From Typha latifolia (lineage: Eukaryota; Streptophyta; Magnoliopsida; Poales; Typhaceae), in assembly GCA_019914945.1 (NCBI GenBank), contig CM034108.1, positions 7,264,001 through 7,328,000 on the forward strand: a DNA stretch of 64,000 nt, given 5' to 3'. This document shows, piece after piece, positions 47,170 to 58,339 of this stretch. Both the position numbers and the translations under genes were made by a program. Under the pieces are notes generated by a model. It was not told the DNA's origin, ran no database searches, and worked only from the letters and a program-made list of their open reading frames with translations. Within the stretch, counting starts at the first letter, position 1, and each line of letters opens with the position of its first letter.

Positions 47170-49245
47170 ACTACTACCGCTGCCGCCTTGCCAGCCTGCC
47201 GACCGGCGCTACCTCCCGTGGAACCGCCGCCGCCACCAGTGAGGTTTCTCACTTCCCCTCTTTCCTTTTCTCTCCCTCCCTCTCTCTCTCCCTCTATCTT
47301 TCTTGCTTTGGGCTCGGGTGCGTCAAAGCCGAGCCGCGGGTGCCCTCCCTGTCGGCCTGGGTCCATACCTCCCTCCCCTCCTTTCTTCTTCTTCTTCTTC
47401 TTCTTCTTCTTCTTCTTTCTCTCTTTTTCTTCATCTTCCTCGACTTCTTCTCCTTCTTTATTTATTTATTTATTTTATTGATGTTATTTATTTAGGTTTT
47501 TCCTTCTTAATTAATGCAAATAGATTACTTAGACATTAATTATTTTAATAATAATATATATTCTTTAATATGATTAGTATTAATTATAATTTGTATAATC
47601 AATGATTAATTACGTATAAATATAGGTAATACTCATATTTATTTATTTATATCTCTATTAGATTAATATATAGATTTGTAAATTATAATTATCAAATTTA
47701 TATACTAATATTTTTATGAGATACATTTTAAATAATTCTATAAGTTATTATACATTATTATTTTGTAACAAATAAAATAATCGACTTATGTCTTTATTTA
47801 TTATTTTATAAAGTAATAACTACATAGTCCCTAATTAGTCAAGATATAATTTAATTATAATTATGTTTTTATCTATATTTATATTTTTTATTTATAATTA
47901 AAAATCTAGCTAATAATAACGATAAGTAGGAATCCTAAAACCTAATAAATCATCATATATTACATGAACATATTTTAAGTAGATGAACGGCTAACTTCAT
48001 GCTACTTAAATATTTTCAGACCCCGAACTCCCTTATTTGAAACTCTGTGGACCTTGCTAGTGATGAGTGTCACTTAGTTGATTGGCGGATGTAAAGGATA
48101 CGTGGTTTGCGTCTTCTGATCAGTGTGAGTAGTCTTATTCCCTAGATGTTTTTCTCAAATTAGGATATATTATATATTATGTACATGCATGTTTTGGCCT
48201 CCAGCATGATTATATGACTTTATCTAGAGATGATTACAGTCGAGCATATTTTATCATGCATAGAATTAGGCTGATCTTGGATATGAGTATGATGATGATA
48301 AATAGAGATGATTAGAGATGATTATACTGTTATGATTTTATATGAAGATGATCTTCTAGTATGAGTGTGCATATGATAGACTAGCACGAGTATGCATGTG
48401 TTAGATACATGGCTGGAATCTATATTGCATTATTTTTCTCTTGATTTCTGTTCCACCTAAATTCCTGTTATGCATTGACTCGTTATCGTACTGGGTGTTG
48501 ACTATGCACAGTGGTCGAGTATGATGATATGATACCGAGATGTCGGTGATGATTGTGATGTTGAGAATTGCATATGATTTTATTCTCATCTGAATACCTA
48601 ATTATCAAATGGGCAATTTACATCATATATGGTTGCATTTGATATCATAGCATGGTCATAGACAATATACATCATATGTCATATTTGAGAGAGAGATGAT
48701 AATGCAATGACATAGAGATTTGTTTACTTATTATCGAGGATTATATGCTTTTATTAGTTATGACATGTTATCTATGTTTCAATTATATATTATTAAGGTT
48801 ACATTCATACTCTTATTCATAACATGATGCTCTTTCTAATTCATATTATCCAGTACATGATTTTCTCTCTATTTGACATCATTGATTCGGGGTAAGGTCT
48901 ATTCACTAAGCTTTTTGCTCATGACTCTTTTTATTTTTTTCTTTTTAACCCCCATAAATATTATGGTACGTGATACCGCCTTGAGATATCCTGATGAGAT
49001 ATTTTAGAGCAAAGATGATGTGAGTTATAGATGCGAGACGGTATAGATGATAGTTTATATATAGAAATTGAGTTGTACTAGTATTTGATATTTATACTTT
49101 TTTGTATTAGATAATGATTTGTATAATACAGGTTGAATCATGGCGTACCCTTGTATTAGTTGTTTTAGTTGTATCTTAATAGTTTGTTATGACCTATGTG
49201 GGTCCTACCAGATTATGTAGTGGTCTAGTGTATATTACCACATAG
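46861..49245 (+). repeat. LTR of a second LARD-like copy (forward)
   Basis: Opens TGTAACAACCCAACC, has CT (47136-47168) and TTC (47385-47417) tracts, the GTGAGTAGTC block near 48124, and matches the reverse LTRs at 31931 and 37095. About 400 bp are missing at 48495, where TATCGTACTGG joins GTGTTGACTATGC. Its 3' end and primer site are deleted; homology stops near 49245. Confidence 0.75.
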
Positions 49246-50710
49246 GGTAATGAGCATAGAAAATATGACATGGAGATAACTATTGGATTATGAATTATTT
49301 TAATAGTGGAGACTTAATGTATATCTTTCTGGATGACGTGATAGTAGGTTTAGTTTAAAAGTTGCTGATTGTGTGAATTTGATTAGATGGAAAGAATGGT
49401 AATGAGATAAATTATATAGGGTGATGATAGTTACTAAAGTTGATAGTCTCATCATATATCTTGTATGACAGTGAAAGTATATTTTGATTATTAGTTTAGT
49501 TTTGGAGATTGATTGATAGGATAAGAATATTATAGTATGAAGATCGTGTATTTTGGGTGATGAATTTTATTTACAAATATACAGACTTATTTTTTTATGA
49601 TATTAATGATGTTATGGAAAATTTTTTGATGATGCTATAAGATTAAATCATTCAGTATATGTGATGGACTTTACATAGAGGATGTGATAGAATATTAAGT
49701 TGAGACTTTTGATGAAATATGAGGTTTAAGTGATTTAATTAGAAATTAGATATGTTGGTTTTTAATCATAGATGTTAAATTGAGATATTATGTGCTTTAA
49801 CATATTGGTTGTTTCGATGATACTAATTGGAGAGATAACTTGATAGAGTTATTCATACAGCCTATAGACTTAATCATTTGTTATGACTGATTGATGGTTT
49901 GGAAGTTGAACTAATTGCTTCATAGAACGGATAATAGCAAAGTTAATAATAACAGACTTATTGTATCGATAGATGTTTATTATACTACTAGAAGATAAAC
50001 AGATAATAATGTATAGGAAAGTGATTATTTTAGCATTTGTTTAACCGTTGGCTTTCATGTTCGATTATTACTAGAGGTTATTGAGTGAGCCTTTTAGAAT
50101 GATGAGATTGATCTTAATAATTGTAAAGATTTATAGGCTTACATTTGAGTCTTAAAATAAAGATACTTGATTGGGAGATGATGATTTCATGATTGGTTCC
50201 ATTATAGTTGTGGAAATTTGATCATTTAATGAATTGCAAAGTTAAGGTTGCGAGAAGGTTGTTATCTATATTTTTGGATGTCTTCTGATCTATATGAATT
50301 AGTTAGTGTTAGTTAGTTTATTAGTAAATCATAATAGCATTATCAATTCGGGAGATTAATCTTAGTAGCTTTAGTTCATGTACAATGATTTTGTGGATTT
50401 GTCTAAGATATGTTTATGTATTCTTAAAGATCAAGTATGATAGATTAGTAAATATTTGTGTGGCAATGGATTAATATTATGAACCGAATATTATATATGT
50501 CGAGATATTGAAGAGATATAGAACTCAGTAGATAGTCTTTGGATCTAAATATCGATATCATTAAATGATATTTTTGTTGATATACTAGTCGTGATAGTAA
50601 TTAAATAGATAATGATCAAACTAGAATTATGGAAATCGAGGAATGAATAGTTTGGATATAGAAGTGATTGATAGAAAGATTATTATAAAGTTTATCATGT
50701 ACGTTTCTTG
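49246..50710 (+). other. Non-coding interior of the second LARD-like copy
   Basis: AT-rich, no coding frame. Stretches around 50205-50350 and 50580-50705 align with the reverse complement of 36240-36390 and 35870-36010. The interior stops at 50710, joined directly to an integrase fragment, so about 0.9 kb and the 3' LTR are missing. Confidence 0.7.
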
Positions 50711-51659
50711 ATGGTGGTTGACAGATTGAGCAAGTATGCGTACTTTTCGGCATTGTCACATCTGTTTTCAGCCAAGTCAGTGGTTGAAATTTTTGTTAGA
50801 GATGTTGCTCGATTACATGGCATGCCACGCACGATTATCTCGGATCGTGATCATGTATTTATGAGCGACTTTTGGATGGAGTTTTTCAGATTACAGGGGA
50901 CTCGATTGAACATTAGTTCGGCCTACCATCCACAGACGGATGACCAAACCAAGGTGGTCAATCGAGGCATTGAGCAGTACTTAAGGTGCTTTGTTAGAGA
51001 GATGCCAAGATGATGGTTGGAGTTCTTATCTTGGGTGAAGTGGTCCTACAACACCGCCTACCATAGCAACATTAGCATGACTTCATTTGAGGTGGTGTAT
51101 GGATGCACGACTCCGACGTTACGCGCTTATGATCTAGTGGCATCAGCAGATCGGACGGAGGTGTACTTAGCCTTGATAGATAGAGATGCCTCATTGAGAA
51201 GGTTTCATGCCCATCTTAAACTTGCTCAAAACCGCATGAAGCAAGTTTATGATCATAGCCATAGGGAGCAGCAGTTCGACATCGGTAGTTGGGTGTTTGT
51301 GGGGTTACAGACATATCGACAGGTGACCTTACGTTCGATGCATAACAAAAAGTTAGCTCATCGCTACTTTGGTCCGTTTTGGGTGTTAGAGCGTATTGGT
51401 CTAGTTGCATGTCATTTGGAGCTGTCGAAGGGGTCAAGAGCGCATCCTGTATCCCATGTCATTTGGATCAGTTCTACTGGAGCCATTGAAGGAGACAAAG
51501 ATCGTAGAGCCAGTTCGTGTACTTGCTAGGCGCCGCCGATAATATGGTACCAGATTAGAGATGGAGATTTTAGTTGAGTGGCTTGGTAAACCAACCGATG
51601 AGGCGACATGGGAGTTGGAGATTGATATTTTGGAGCGTTTCCTCGACTTTTCACCTTGA
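50711..51659 (+). pseudogene. Gypsy integrase core and chromodomain-like end
   Basis: Starts inside the core at VDRLSKYAYFSALSHLFSAK, with the second catalytic Asp in IISDRDHVFM and the region of the third acid at DDQTKVVNRGIEQYL, where the expected Glu reads Lys. A stop at 51012 separates the next segment (EFLSWVKWSYNTAYHSNISM, HREQQFDIGSWVFV, AHRYFGPFWVLERIG). The tail LVEWLGKPTDEATWELEID is chromodomain-like, with a stop at 51657. Confidence 0.8.
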
Positions 51660-51666
51660 GGGCTAG

Positions 51667-51686
51667 GTGGGGGAAGCGTGGTAGCT
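51667..51686 (+). other. Polypurine tract before 3' LTR
   Basis: GGTGGGGGAAGCGTGGTAGC directly precedes the LTR. The same tract occurs in reverse beside the LTR at 28915-29913. Confidence 0.75.
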
Positions 51687-52477
51687 TGATACATTTAGTT
51701 AGGATCTTTACTTACTATATTAGTTATTTATTTTTATTAAAATAAAATTCTTGTAGGTCGAGTTCCAACGCTGGAGGGATTGCGTTCGAACGCCCTTGCG
51801 AACGTCTGCATCAAGTTCGCAAATACAGAGAACGCATAATACGCGTTCGAACGCGGTCGGGTGCGTTCGAATGCCTGCATCGCGTTCGCACATATAGAGA
51901 ACGCCTTTTGTGCGTTCGAACGCGATCGGCGGGAATCCTCTAGAATTAGGATTATTTATTATTTTTAGACTTGTTGGCTAGCCTTTATAAATATGTGAAT
52001 GGCAGCCAAATTTATTATGCTATTGGAATATTAATTTCTTGCATCTCTATCATATATCTTCCCTAATCTCTCACCTCCCTCTTCACCATCCTTCCACCTC
52101 TACCGTTGGCAAAGTTTCACCTAACTTTTAATTTCCCTCAACTATCGAGTTACCCTTCTTCTTTGGGATCTCGACCACTTTATTCCCTTCATCTATATCC
52201 TTTAATCACATCCACCATCCACCTTCATCTTCATACCACCATCACCCACGTTATTCCATATTTTCGTCCCAGTTGTAGTTTGAATCTGTGATGGGCATAA
52301 ATACAAAAGTTGTAGATCATGAAGTTACAAAACTAATTCACTTGGTTTCTTAATTTTCGGACTACAGAAGAATATGTGATGAATATTTTCCCACGGTTGC
52401 GTGGACTACTTTCTGTAATAAATTTAGATCTTAAGGAAATTGTTCCGTAGCCGACCTTTTGGTACAAGAACCCATCA
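51687..52477 (+). repeat. 3' LTR of the composite
   Basis: Opens TGATACATTTAGTTAGG and closes AAGAACCCATCA, 791 bp. The GTTCGAAC block is at 51780-51925, with TATAAATATGTG near 51986. Confidence 0.8.
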
Positions 52478-52900
52478 CACTCCCAATAAGTTTGGTACAC
52501 ATCCTCAAGCTACCATCATTCTTTGGTACTAGAAGGGCTGGCACTAAATAAGGGCTGATTGATTCATAGACATATCCTTTCTCCAAAAACTTAGTGACTT
52601 ATCATTGAAGCTCTTTAGCATCCTTGGGATTGCTCCTATAGGCTGGTTGGTTTGGAAGGACAGCTCTTGGAACAAGGTCAATTTGGTGCTCAATTCCTCT
52701 AATTGGTGGTAGCCTCTTTGGTAATTTTATAGAAAATACATCAACAAACTGAGATAGAAGTCCTATTTCTAGGGGTAGAGTATGGCTTTCTTCAAGAGAT
52801 GAGACTTCCTTGGCATATATTAGATAGATTGGTTCTGAAGAATTCAAGGCTTGCTCAACTTCTTTCTTGTCCATAAAGAAACTGTCTTTCATTTCCCCTC
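52478..52900 (-). pseudogene. Gypsy RT N-terminus of a different family (reverse strand)
   Basis: The minus-strand text includes DVFSIKLPKRLPPIRGIEHQ, PYLVPALLVPKNDGSLRMC and, at the left end, KLIGSV, which resembles the gag-protease linker of the other family rather than RT. The RT part belongs to a chromovirus family distinct from the TGATAC family. Broken by a stop near 52600. Confidence 0.7.
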
Positions 52901-53018
52901 TCTCCTTACTTTTCTATACTTGTTGTAGGCTGAGGGGAGCCAAAATTATCTTCTTACCATTCAAGGAAAATAAATAAGTATTTTTGTAGCCATTATGAAT
53001 CGCCTTTCGATCATATTG

Positions 53019-53213
53019 TCATGGGCTTCCCAAGAGAAGATGGCTTGCACTCATTGGAACAATATCACAAAGAACCTGATCCTTGTAAAACTTCTCAATA
53101 GAAAAAGGAACTAAAACTTGTTTTGTAACTTTTACCTTGCTACTATTGTTCAAACGTTGAAATTTATATGATCGAGGGTGTTTGGTTTTAGCTAGACCAA
53201 GTTTCTCCACCAT
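53019..53213 (-). pseudogene. Gypsy protease-linker fragment (reverse strand)
   Basis: Minus-strand text MVEKLGLAKTKHPRSYKFQR, KVTKQVLVPFSIEKFYKDQV and PMSASHLLLGSP is the C-terminal half of a plant gypsy protease region. It is upstream of, and in the same direction as, the RT fragment at 52478. Confidence 0.75.
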
Positions 53214-53359
53214 CTTTAGCTACAACTTGTAAATTCAAAGAATGACGAATTACAAGTACTTCAACTTTGTTGGGATATTCGATGGTGACTTCGTTGGAGT
53301 CTTCTTCTTCTACAACCAAGTCAGCTTCATCCTCGCTAACCACTTATCCTCAAGTTTCC

Positions 53360-53501
53360 TAAATGATCATGACTCTTTTGTTAGGGCACTCAGATGCAAT
53401 ATAGCCGCAACTAAGGCACTTGAAACATTTAACATCACGGTTTCTTTTGGGAGGTCCTACTTCAGTTGCCTTATATCTCTCCATCGAAGGTTCCACTAGG
53501 G
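53360..53501 (-). pseudogene. Gypsy gag zinc knuckle (reverse strand)
   Basis: The minus-strand text CFKCLSCGYIASECPNKRVM is a degenerate CCHC knuckle in which the His position reads Tyr. It is followed toward the left by the protease and RT of the same element and interrupted on its right by an LTR at 53502. Confidence 0.7.
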
Positions 53502-54228
53502 TGATACACCTTGTTAGAGTCTTTTCTTATTGCATTAGTTATCTATTTTCATTAAAATTAATTTTCTGTAGGTCGCGTTCGAATGCGGAAGGGTCGCGTT
53601 CAAATGCCTGCATCAGGTTTACAAAAATAGAGAACGTCTTTTGTGCGTTCGAACGCGATCGGCGAGAGTCCACTAGAATTAGGGTTAATAATTATTATTT
53701 TGGCTTGTTGGCTAGCCTCTATAAAGGTATGGATGGCAGTCAAAATCATAATGCTATTGGAATATTGGTTTCTTGCCTCTCTATATTCTCTCTACCCAAA
53801 TCTCTCTCCTCCCTCTTCACCAACCTACCACCTCTATCGTTGCCAAGGTCTCTCCTAATTTTTAATCTCCCTCGTCTGTCGAGTCCTCTCTCTTCTTTGG
53901 GATCTCAACCACTTCTTCCCCTTCATCTTTATCCCTTAAAATACATCTACCATCCACCCTCATCTCCATTATCATCCATAACTCTAACATCCACTCTACC
54001 CATCACTACAACAATCATCCACACTATATCATACTTTTATCCTAGTTGTAGTTTGAATCTATGAAATGCATAAATATGAAAAATGTAGATCAAAGATTAT
54101 GGATTGATTCCACTTGGATTTGTCATTTTCTGACTACAAGAGAATATTTCGAGAATATTTTTCCTTGGTTGCGCGGACTGCTTCCCAAAATAAATCTAGA
54201 TCTTGAAAAATTATTCCGTAAGCTATCA
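53502..54228 (+). repeat. 5' LTR of the second TGATAC-family composite
   Basis: Opens TGATACACCTTGTTAG and closes AGCTATCA, 727 bp. The GTTCGAAC block is at 53575-53660. Flank TAGGG (53497-53501) matches TAGAG after the LTR end at 62818 in four of five bases, suggesting that 53502-62818 entered as one or more nested insertions in the reverse gypsy gag. Confidence 0.75.
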
Positions 54229-54229
54229 T

Positions 54230-54241
54230 TGGTATCAGAGC
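54230..54241 (+). other. tRNA-Met primer-binding site
   Basis: Exact TGGTATCAGAGC one base after the LTR. Confidence 0.85.
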
Positions 54242-54270
54242 TAGGCAAACCTCAGACCTCCATTAATCGT

Positions 54271-55382
54271 ATGGCATCAACCAGGAGATCAATGGAGAAC
54301 ACACCGAGAAGGGAAGATTCAATCCACGATAACCCTAACCATGAGGCTGATTCCTTTAGAGCGACCATGGTAGGATCGAGTGAACCAACGTTCATGGGTG
54401 TGAACATGGGCTTGGCAGATGAACTTAGGGGCATGTTCCAAACATTGCTGCATAGGGTTGATGCAATGCAGAATGATTATAATACTTTAAAAGAATATGC
54501 CATGAACTGATCGGCTTCATCATTTCCTCAACGAAGATCGATGCCTCAAGAAGGACTAGCGGTGGGACCACACCGAACTGGTACCCTACAGGTCTAGGTG
54601 TGACATGTTAATGTCAATGATCCTCTTTTACCTATTCCTACACATCATCCCCTACCACCGATACACAACCCAAGATCGGCGGTGGTGGAACTCGAAAGGC
54701 GTGCAGCACTGGTGCGCTTCGTCGATGAAGAGGATTAGCACTTAGAGGATGATTTTGATCCCTTCGGAGATAGTGATGGATGTGCTCGAGGATTTAGAGA
54801 ATGAGATCAACAAGCACAAAGGTTTAGACCTGAACCAGGGATCTTTCACGAACCCGACAATGCTATCCGAGGGAAAACATGCTTGGACTTTCCAAAATTT
54901 CAAGGTGGTGATCCGACGGATTGGGTGTTTCAAGTGGAACAATACTCTGATTGTCAAGGGACAGCGGAGGACGCAAAGGTCCAAATGGCAAGCTTTCACC
55001 TCCAAGAAACAACATTGTATTGGTATAGATCGGTTATTTGTGGTAGAGGATTTACTCGTCGGGCTGACTTTTGTAGGAGGATTACATTCAGATTTGTATT
55101 TTGCTGCAACATTAAGCAAGATGGTTCACCGTTTTGGAGTATCAAGCTAAATTTGAAAGAGTTAGTAGTCGTTGTGAGCCACCTTGCTCTGAACTGACAT
55201 TGATGAGCACATTCATTTCAAAGCTGCGGGATGAGATATAGGTAGATGTTCGTGCTCTTTGTCCTACCACTCTTGAGGAGGCCTTCGAGAAGGCCATGAG
55301 GATGGAGCAAAAATACAAGGCTCTGAAGATGACAACGAAAATAAATTGGGGCAATCGAGATGGGTGGTTTGCGCCTAGAACG
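54271..55382 (+). pseudogene. Gypsy gag, first part
   Basis: ATG at 54271 opens an 80-codon frame (STRRSMENTPRREDSIHD ... LADELRGMFQTLLHRVDAM) ending at a TGA. Capsid text continues (DWVFQVEQYSDCQGTAEDAK, HLQETTLYWYRSVI) in other frames. It is interrupted at 55382 by a reverse LTR unit and resumes at 56232 (cctagAAC / GCCGGCTAG rejoin). Confidence 0.75.
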
Positions 55383-56226
55383 TGTTAAACTCTAATACCA
55401 CTTGTTAAGATCTAGAACCAAAGATAAGCTACGCAACTATTTCTTCAAGATCTGAATGTATTACAGGAATCAATCCGCACAATCGTGGGAACGTATTCGT
55501 TAGATATTCTCCTGTAGTCATAAAATTACGAAACAAATTGGGTTAGATCAATAACTTCCTGATTTACAACTTTTGTATTTACACCTTTCGCAAATTCGAA
55601 CTGTAGTAGGGACAAAATCATGGAATAATGTGGGTGATGGTGGTGGTGATGGGTGGAGTAGATGTTAGGGTTATGGATGGGTATGGAGATGAAGATGGAT
55701 GGTGGATGTGATTAAGGGATATAGATGAAGAGAATGAAGTGGTCGAGATCCCAAAGAGGGGTGGATTGACAGTCGAGGGAGATTAGAAGTTAGGAAAAAC
55801 CTTGCCAACAGTAGAGGTGGAAGGATGGTGAAGAGGGAGGAGGGAGAGAATCTAGAGAGAAGATAGGAGGCAAGAAATCAATATTCTAATAGCATAATAA
55901 AGTTGGCTGCCATCCACATATTTATAGAGGCTAGCCAACAAGTCCTAAAACAATATGAAACCCTAATTCTAGAGGATTCCCGTTGATCGCGTTCGAGCGC
56001 GCCCAATCGCATTCGAACGCACCAAAAAACATTCTCTATATGTGTGAACGTGATGCATGCATTCGAACGCACATTATGCATTCTCTGTATTTGCAAACCT
56101 GATGCAGGCGTTCGTAATGGCGTTCGAATGCGATCCCTCCTGCATTCGAACATGACCTATAGGAATTTTATTTTAATGAAAATAAACTCCTAATGCAATA
56201 AGAAAAGATCCTAACTAAGTGTATCA
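55383..56226 (-). mobile_element. Single-LTR unit with embedded primer site (reverse, in gag)
   Basis: 844 bp flanked by perfect GAACG duplications (55378-55382 and 56227-56231). The minus strand opens TGATACACTTAG. The ordinary LTR end (TCTTAACA) lies at 55403, followed by a 20-bp tail holding TGGTATTAGAG and a second TTTAACA end. GTTCGAAC words are at 55985-56155. Confidence 0.85.
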
Positions 56227-57340
56227 GAACGCCGGCTAGAAATTTTGCGAATTCAAAGACAACGACTACTAGTTCTAGACCACGACCACCTTTGAGACAT
56301 TCTTCGATGTTAGAAGAGGCCAGAACATTCGAACTCTCACACCTGCCTAGGTGGACGAGCGAAGAGCGAAGGGCCTTTGCTTTTGACGCGATGAACGTTT
56401 CACCCCCGGTCATCGGTATTCCAAACTGAATGGGAGTGTGTTGCTCATCGACGGTCTCGAGGAGGACGATGAGGTTGTTGGTGATGGAGAATTTTCAGAG
56501 GAGGTCCATGAGGCGGCTATGGAGGAGGGCGCGGAGGAAGATATCCAAGCGGAAATATCGATGCATGCATATTCTAGTACTTTCGCGCCAAGGATATTGC
56601 GGGTGGACGGACTCGTTAGAAAGCATTGTGTGCACATCCTCAACGATTATGGGAGTACATACAACTTTCTAGATAAGAGATTAGTGAGGAGATTAGGCTT
56701 GGATGCTGAATCGACCATGAGGTTTGACATTGCTATAGGAGACGGCACGAAGCTTAAGGCGAAGAGCTTGTGTCACCGGGTCAGTATACGGGTGTAGGGA
56801 TATGACAGCTTGTGTCGCCGATAGTGGGGCTGCCTTGTGCGAGTGATTTGGCTTATCTTCTTCAATTAAGACTAGTAGAAGACGAGCCTCAAATGAGTCC
56901 AGATACTACCATCGAGTTGTCAATTTATTAGATAAATTTGCTGGACTGTTTGAGGAACCAAAAGAATTGCCACCAAGGTGAACGGTGGACCATCGCATAG
57001 AGATTATACTCGGAGCTGCACCGGCGAATGTGAGGACATATCGGTATCCACATGTGCAAAAGAAAGTTATCTCCAAGATGGAAGCTAAGATGTTGGAGCA
57101 ATGCCTCACACAACTAAGTCATAGCTCTAACACATCGCCTGTGCTATAGGTGCGAAAGATGGGACATGGTATTTTTGTGTCGACTACCGGGCACTAAACG
57201 CTATTACCATCAAGGACCAATATCCCTTTCTGGTTATAGAGGAGCTATTAGATGTGCACAAAATTGCATTTAAGACTCTGGACGGGCACTACGAGTATCG
57301 GGTGATGCCCTTTGATCGCACCAATGCTCTAGATACTTTT
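56227..57340 (+). pseudogene. Gypsy gag end, protease and RT start
   Basis: Text includes the acidic linker (EEDDEVVGDGEFSEEVHEAA), the protease region VRKHCVHILNDYGSTYNFLD, in which the catalytic DSG reads DYG, and RT fragments such as VDHRIEIILGAAPANV-like and [21 protein letters not shown] in shifted frames. It stops at 57340, in the codon run LDTFQG, where another LTR unit inserted. Confidence 0.7.
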
Positions 57341-57345
57341 CAAGG

Positions 57346-58339
57346 TGGTACGATCACGCCTTTGGCTATGGAGCTCTGATACCAGCTTGATATGATCTCG
57401 CCTTTTTGGTGAAGGGTTGATCTCTTCCAATTCTTGATCTGGACTAGATCTGGCACGTAACTTTGAAATAAGATCCCGAAATATGCCGCCGTCGGATCGA
57501 TGTGAAACTTTGATATGTTGTAGCCCCAGAAAAGAGCTTTCCAACAAATCTAGTTGCAGGGAATCGGATGTGGGGATCTCGAGATATCGTCCGATTTGTG
57601 GACAAAGGTCAGATGGTATGTTTTGGATCCGTGGATGGAGGCACGTGATCCTAAGTAGTGGTGGTTGAAGGTGGACCGGCGTTAATGTGGTGGCACCGGT
57701 GAAAAGTGATGGTGGAAGGGTTGTGGTTGATGGAAGGATTAGGGCAAGTGATGGATAGATTGGACGAAGGGGGAGAAGAGGGCCACCCCTAAGGGACTAG
57801 GATGATTAGCCGGACGAGGGAGGTTAGAAGCGGCGTCGCCGGGGATTGAGAGAACGGGAGCGAAGAAGACGAAGGAGGCAAGGCAAAACTCAATCTCAAT
57901 AATCAATAATAATTTTGGTTGCCATACACATCCTTTTATAGGCTAACCAACAACTCAAATTAACCCTAAAAACACAATTTTCGCCGACCGCGTTCGAACT
58001 CGCTTGACCGCGTTCGAACGCACCGAATTAGCTCTTCTGGATTTGCGAACGCGATACAGGCGTTCGAACGCACGATCGAACGCGCCTGTCGGTATTTGCG
58101 AACACGATGCAGGCGTTCATTGTGCGTTCGAACGCACCGTGTTCGAACGCGCAGTACACTATCTTCACCCATGTTCACAACCCTGTTCACAAACCGCATT
58201 CGAACTCACTCCGCCCGCGTTCAAACGCGACTTACAGAAAACTTATTTTAATGGAAATTAAACACTAAAATATGAAACAAAAACACTCATAAAGTGAATC
58301 CATGCTCGAGATGACGTCGGTGAAGTCCGAATCGTATCA
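57346..58339 (-). mobile_element. Single-LTR unit with embedded primer site (reverse, in RT)
   Basis: 994 bp with perfect CAAGG duplications (57341-57345 and 58340-58344), inserted in RT between TFQ and GLINDIF. The minus strand opens TGATACGATTCGG and is a close match to the unit in intron 3. The minus-strand end shows the LTR end (57388), then a 42-bp tail with TGGTATCAGAGC (57373-57384) and a repeated terminus. GTTCGAAC palindromes are at 57990-58150. Confidence 0.9.

Larger units (their letters stand above)
39561..52477 (+). mobile_element. Composite of TGATAC-family gypsy copies
   Basis: Bounded by LTRs of nearly equal length (785 and 791 bp) and by TACTC (39556-39560) and CACTC (52478-52482), a four-of-five match. 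Inside are one copy from LTR to RNase H, a second LTR followed by gag to integrase, a partial LARD-like copy, and a third integrase end with the final LTR. It is not a single clean insertion; recombination or repeated nesting has joined pieces. Confidence 0.65.

Noticed and set aside
40000..52000. Possible integrated pararetrovirus
   Set aside because: RT and RNase H are accompanied by integrase, LTRs, primer sites and polypurine tracts, which identify gypsy retrotransposons.
53420..54064. 214-codon frame
   Set aside because: It begins on the strand opposite a gag zinc knuckle and runs across an LTR boundary; a chance open frame.
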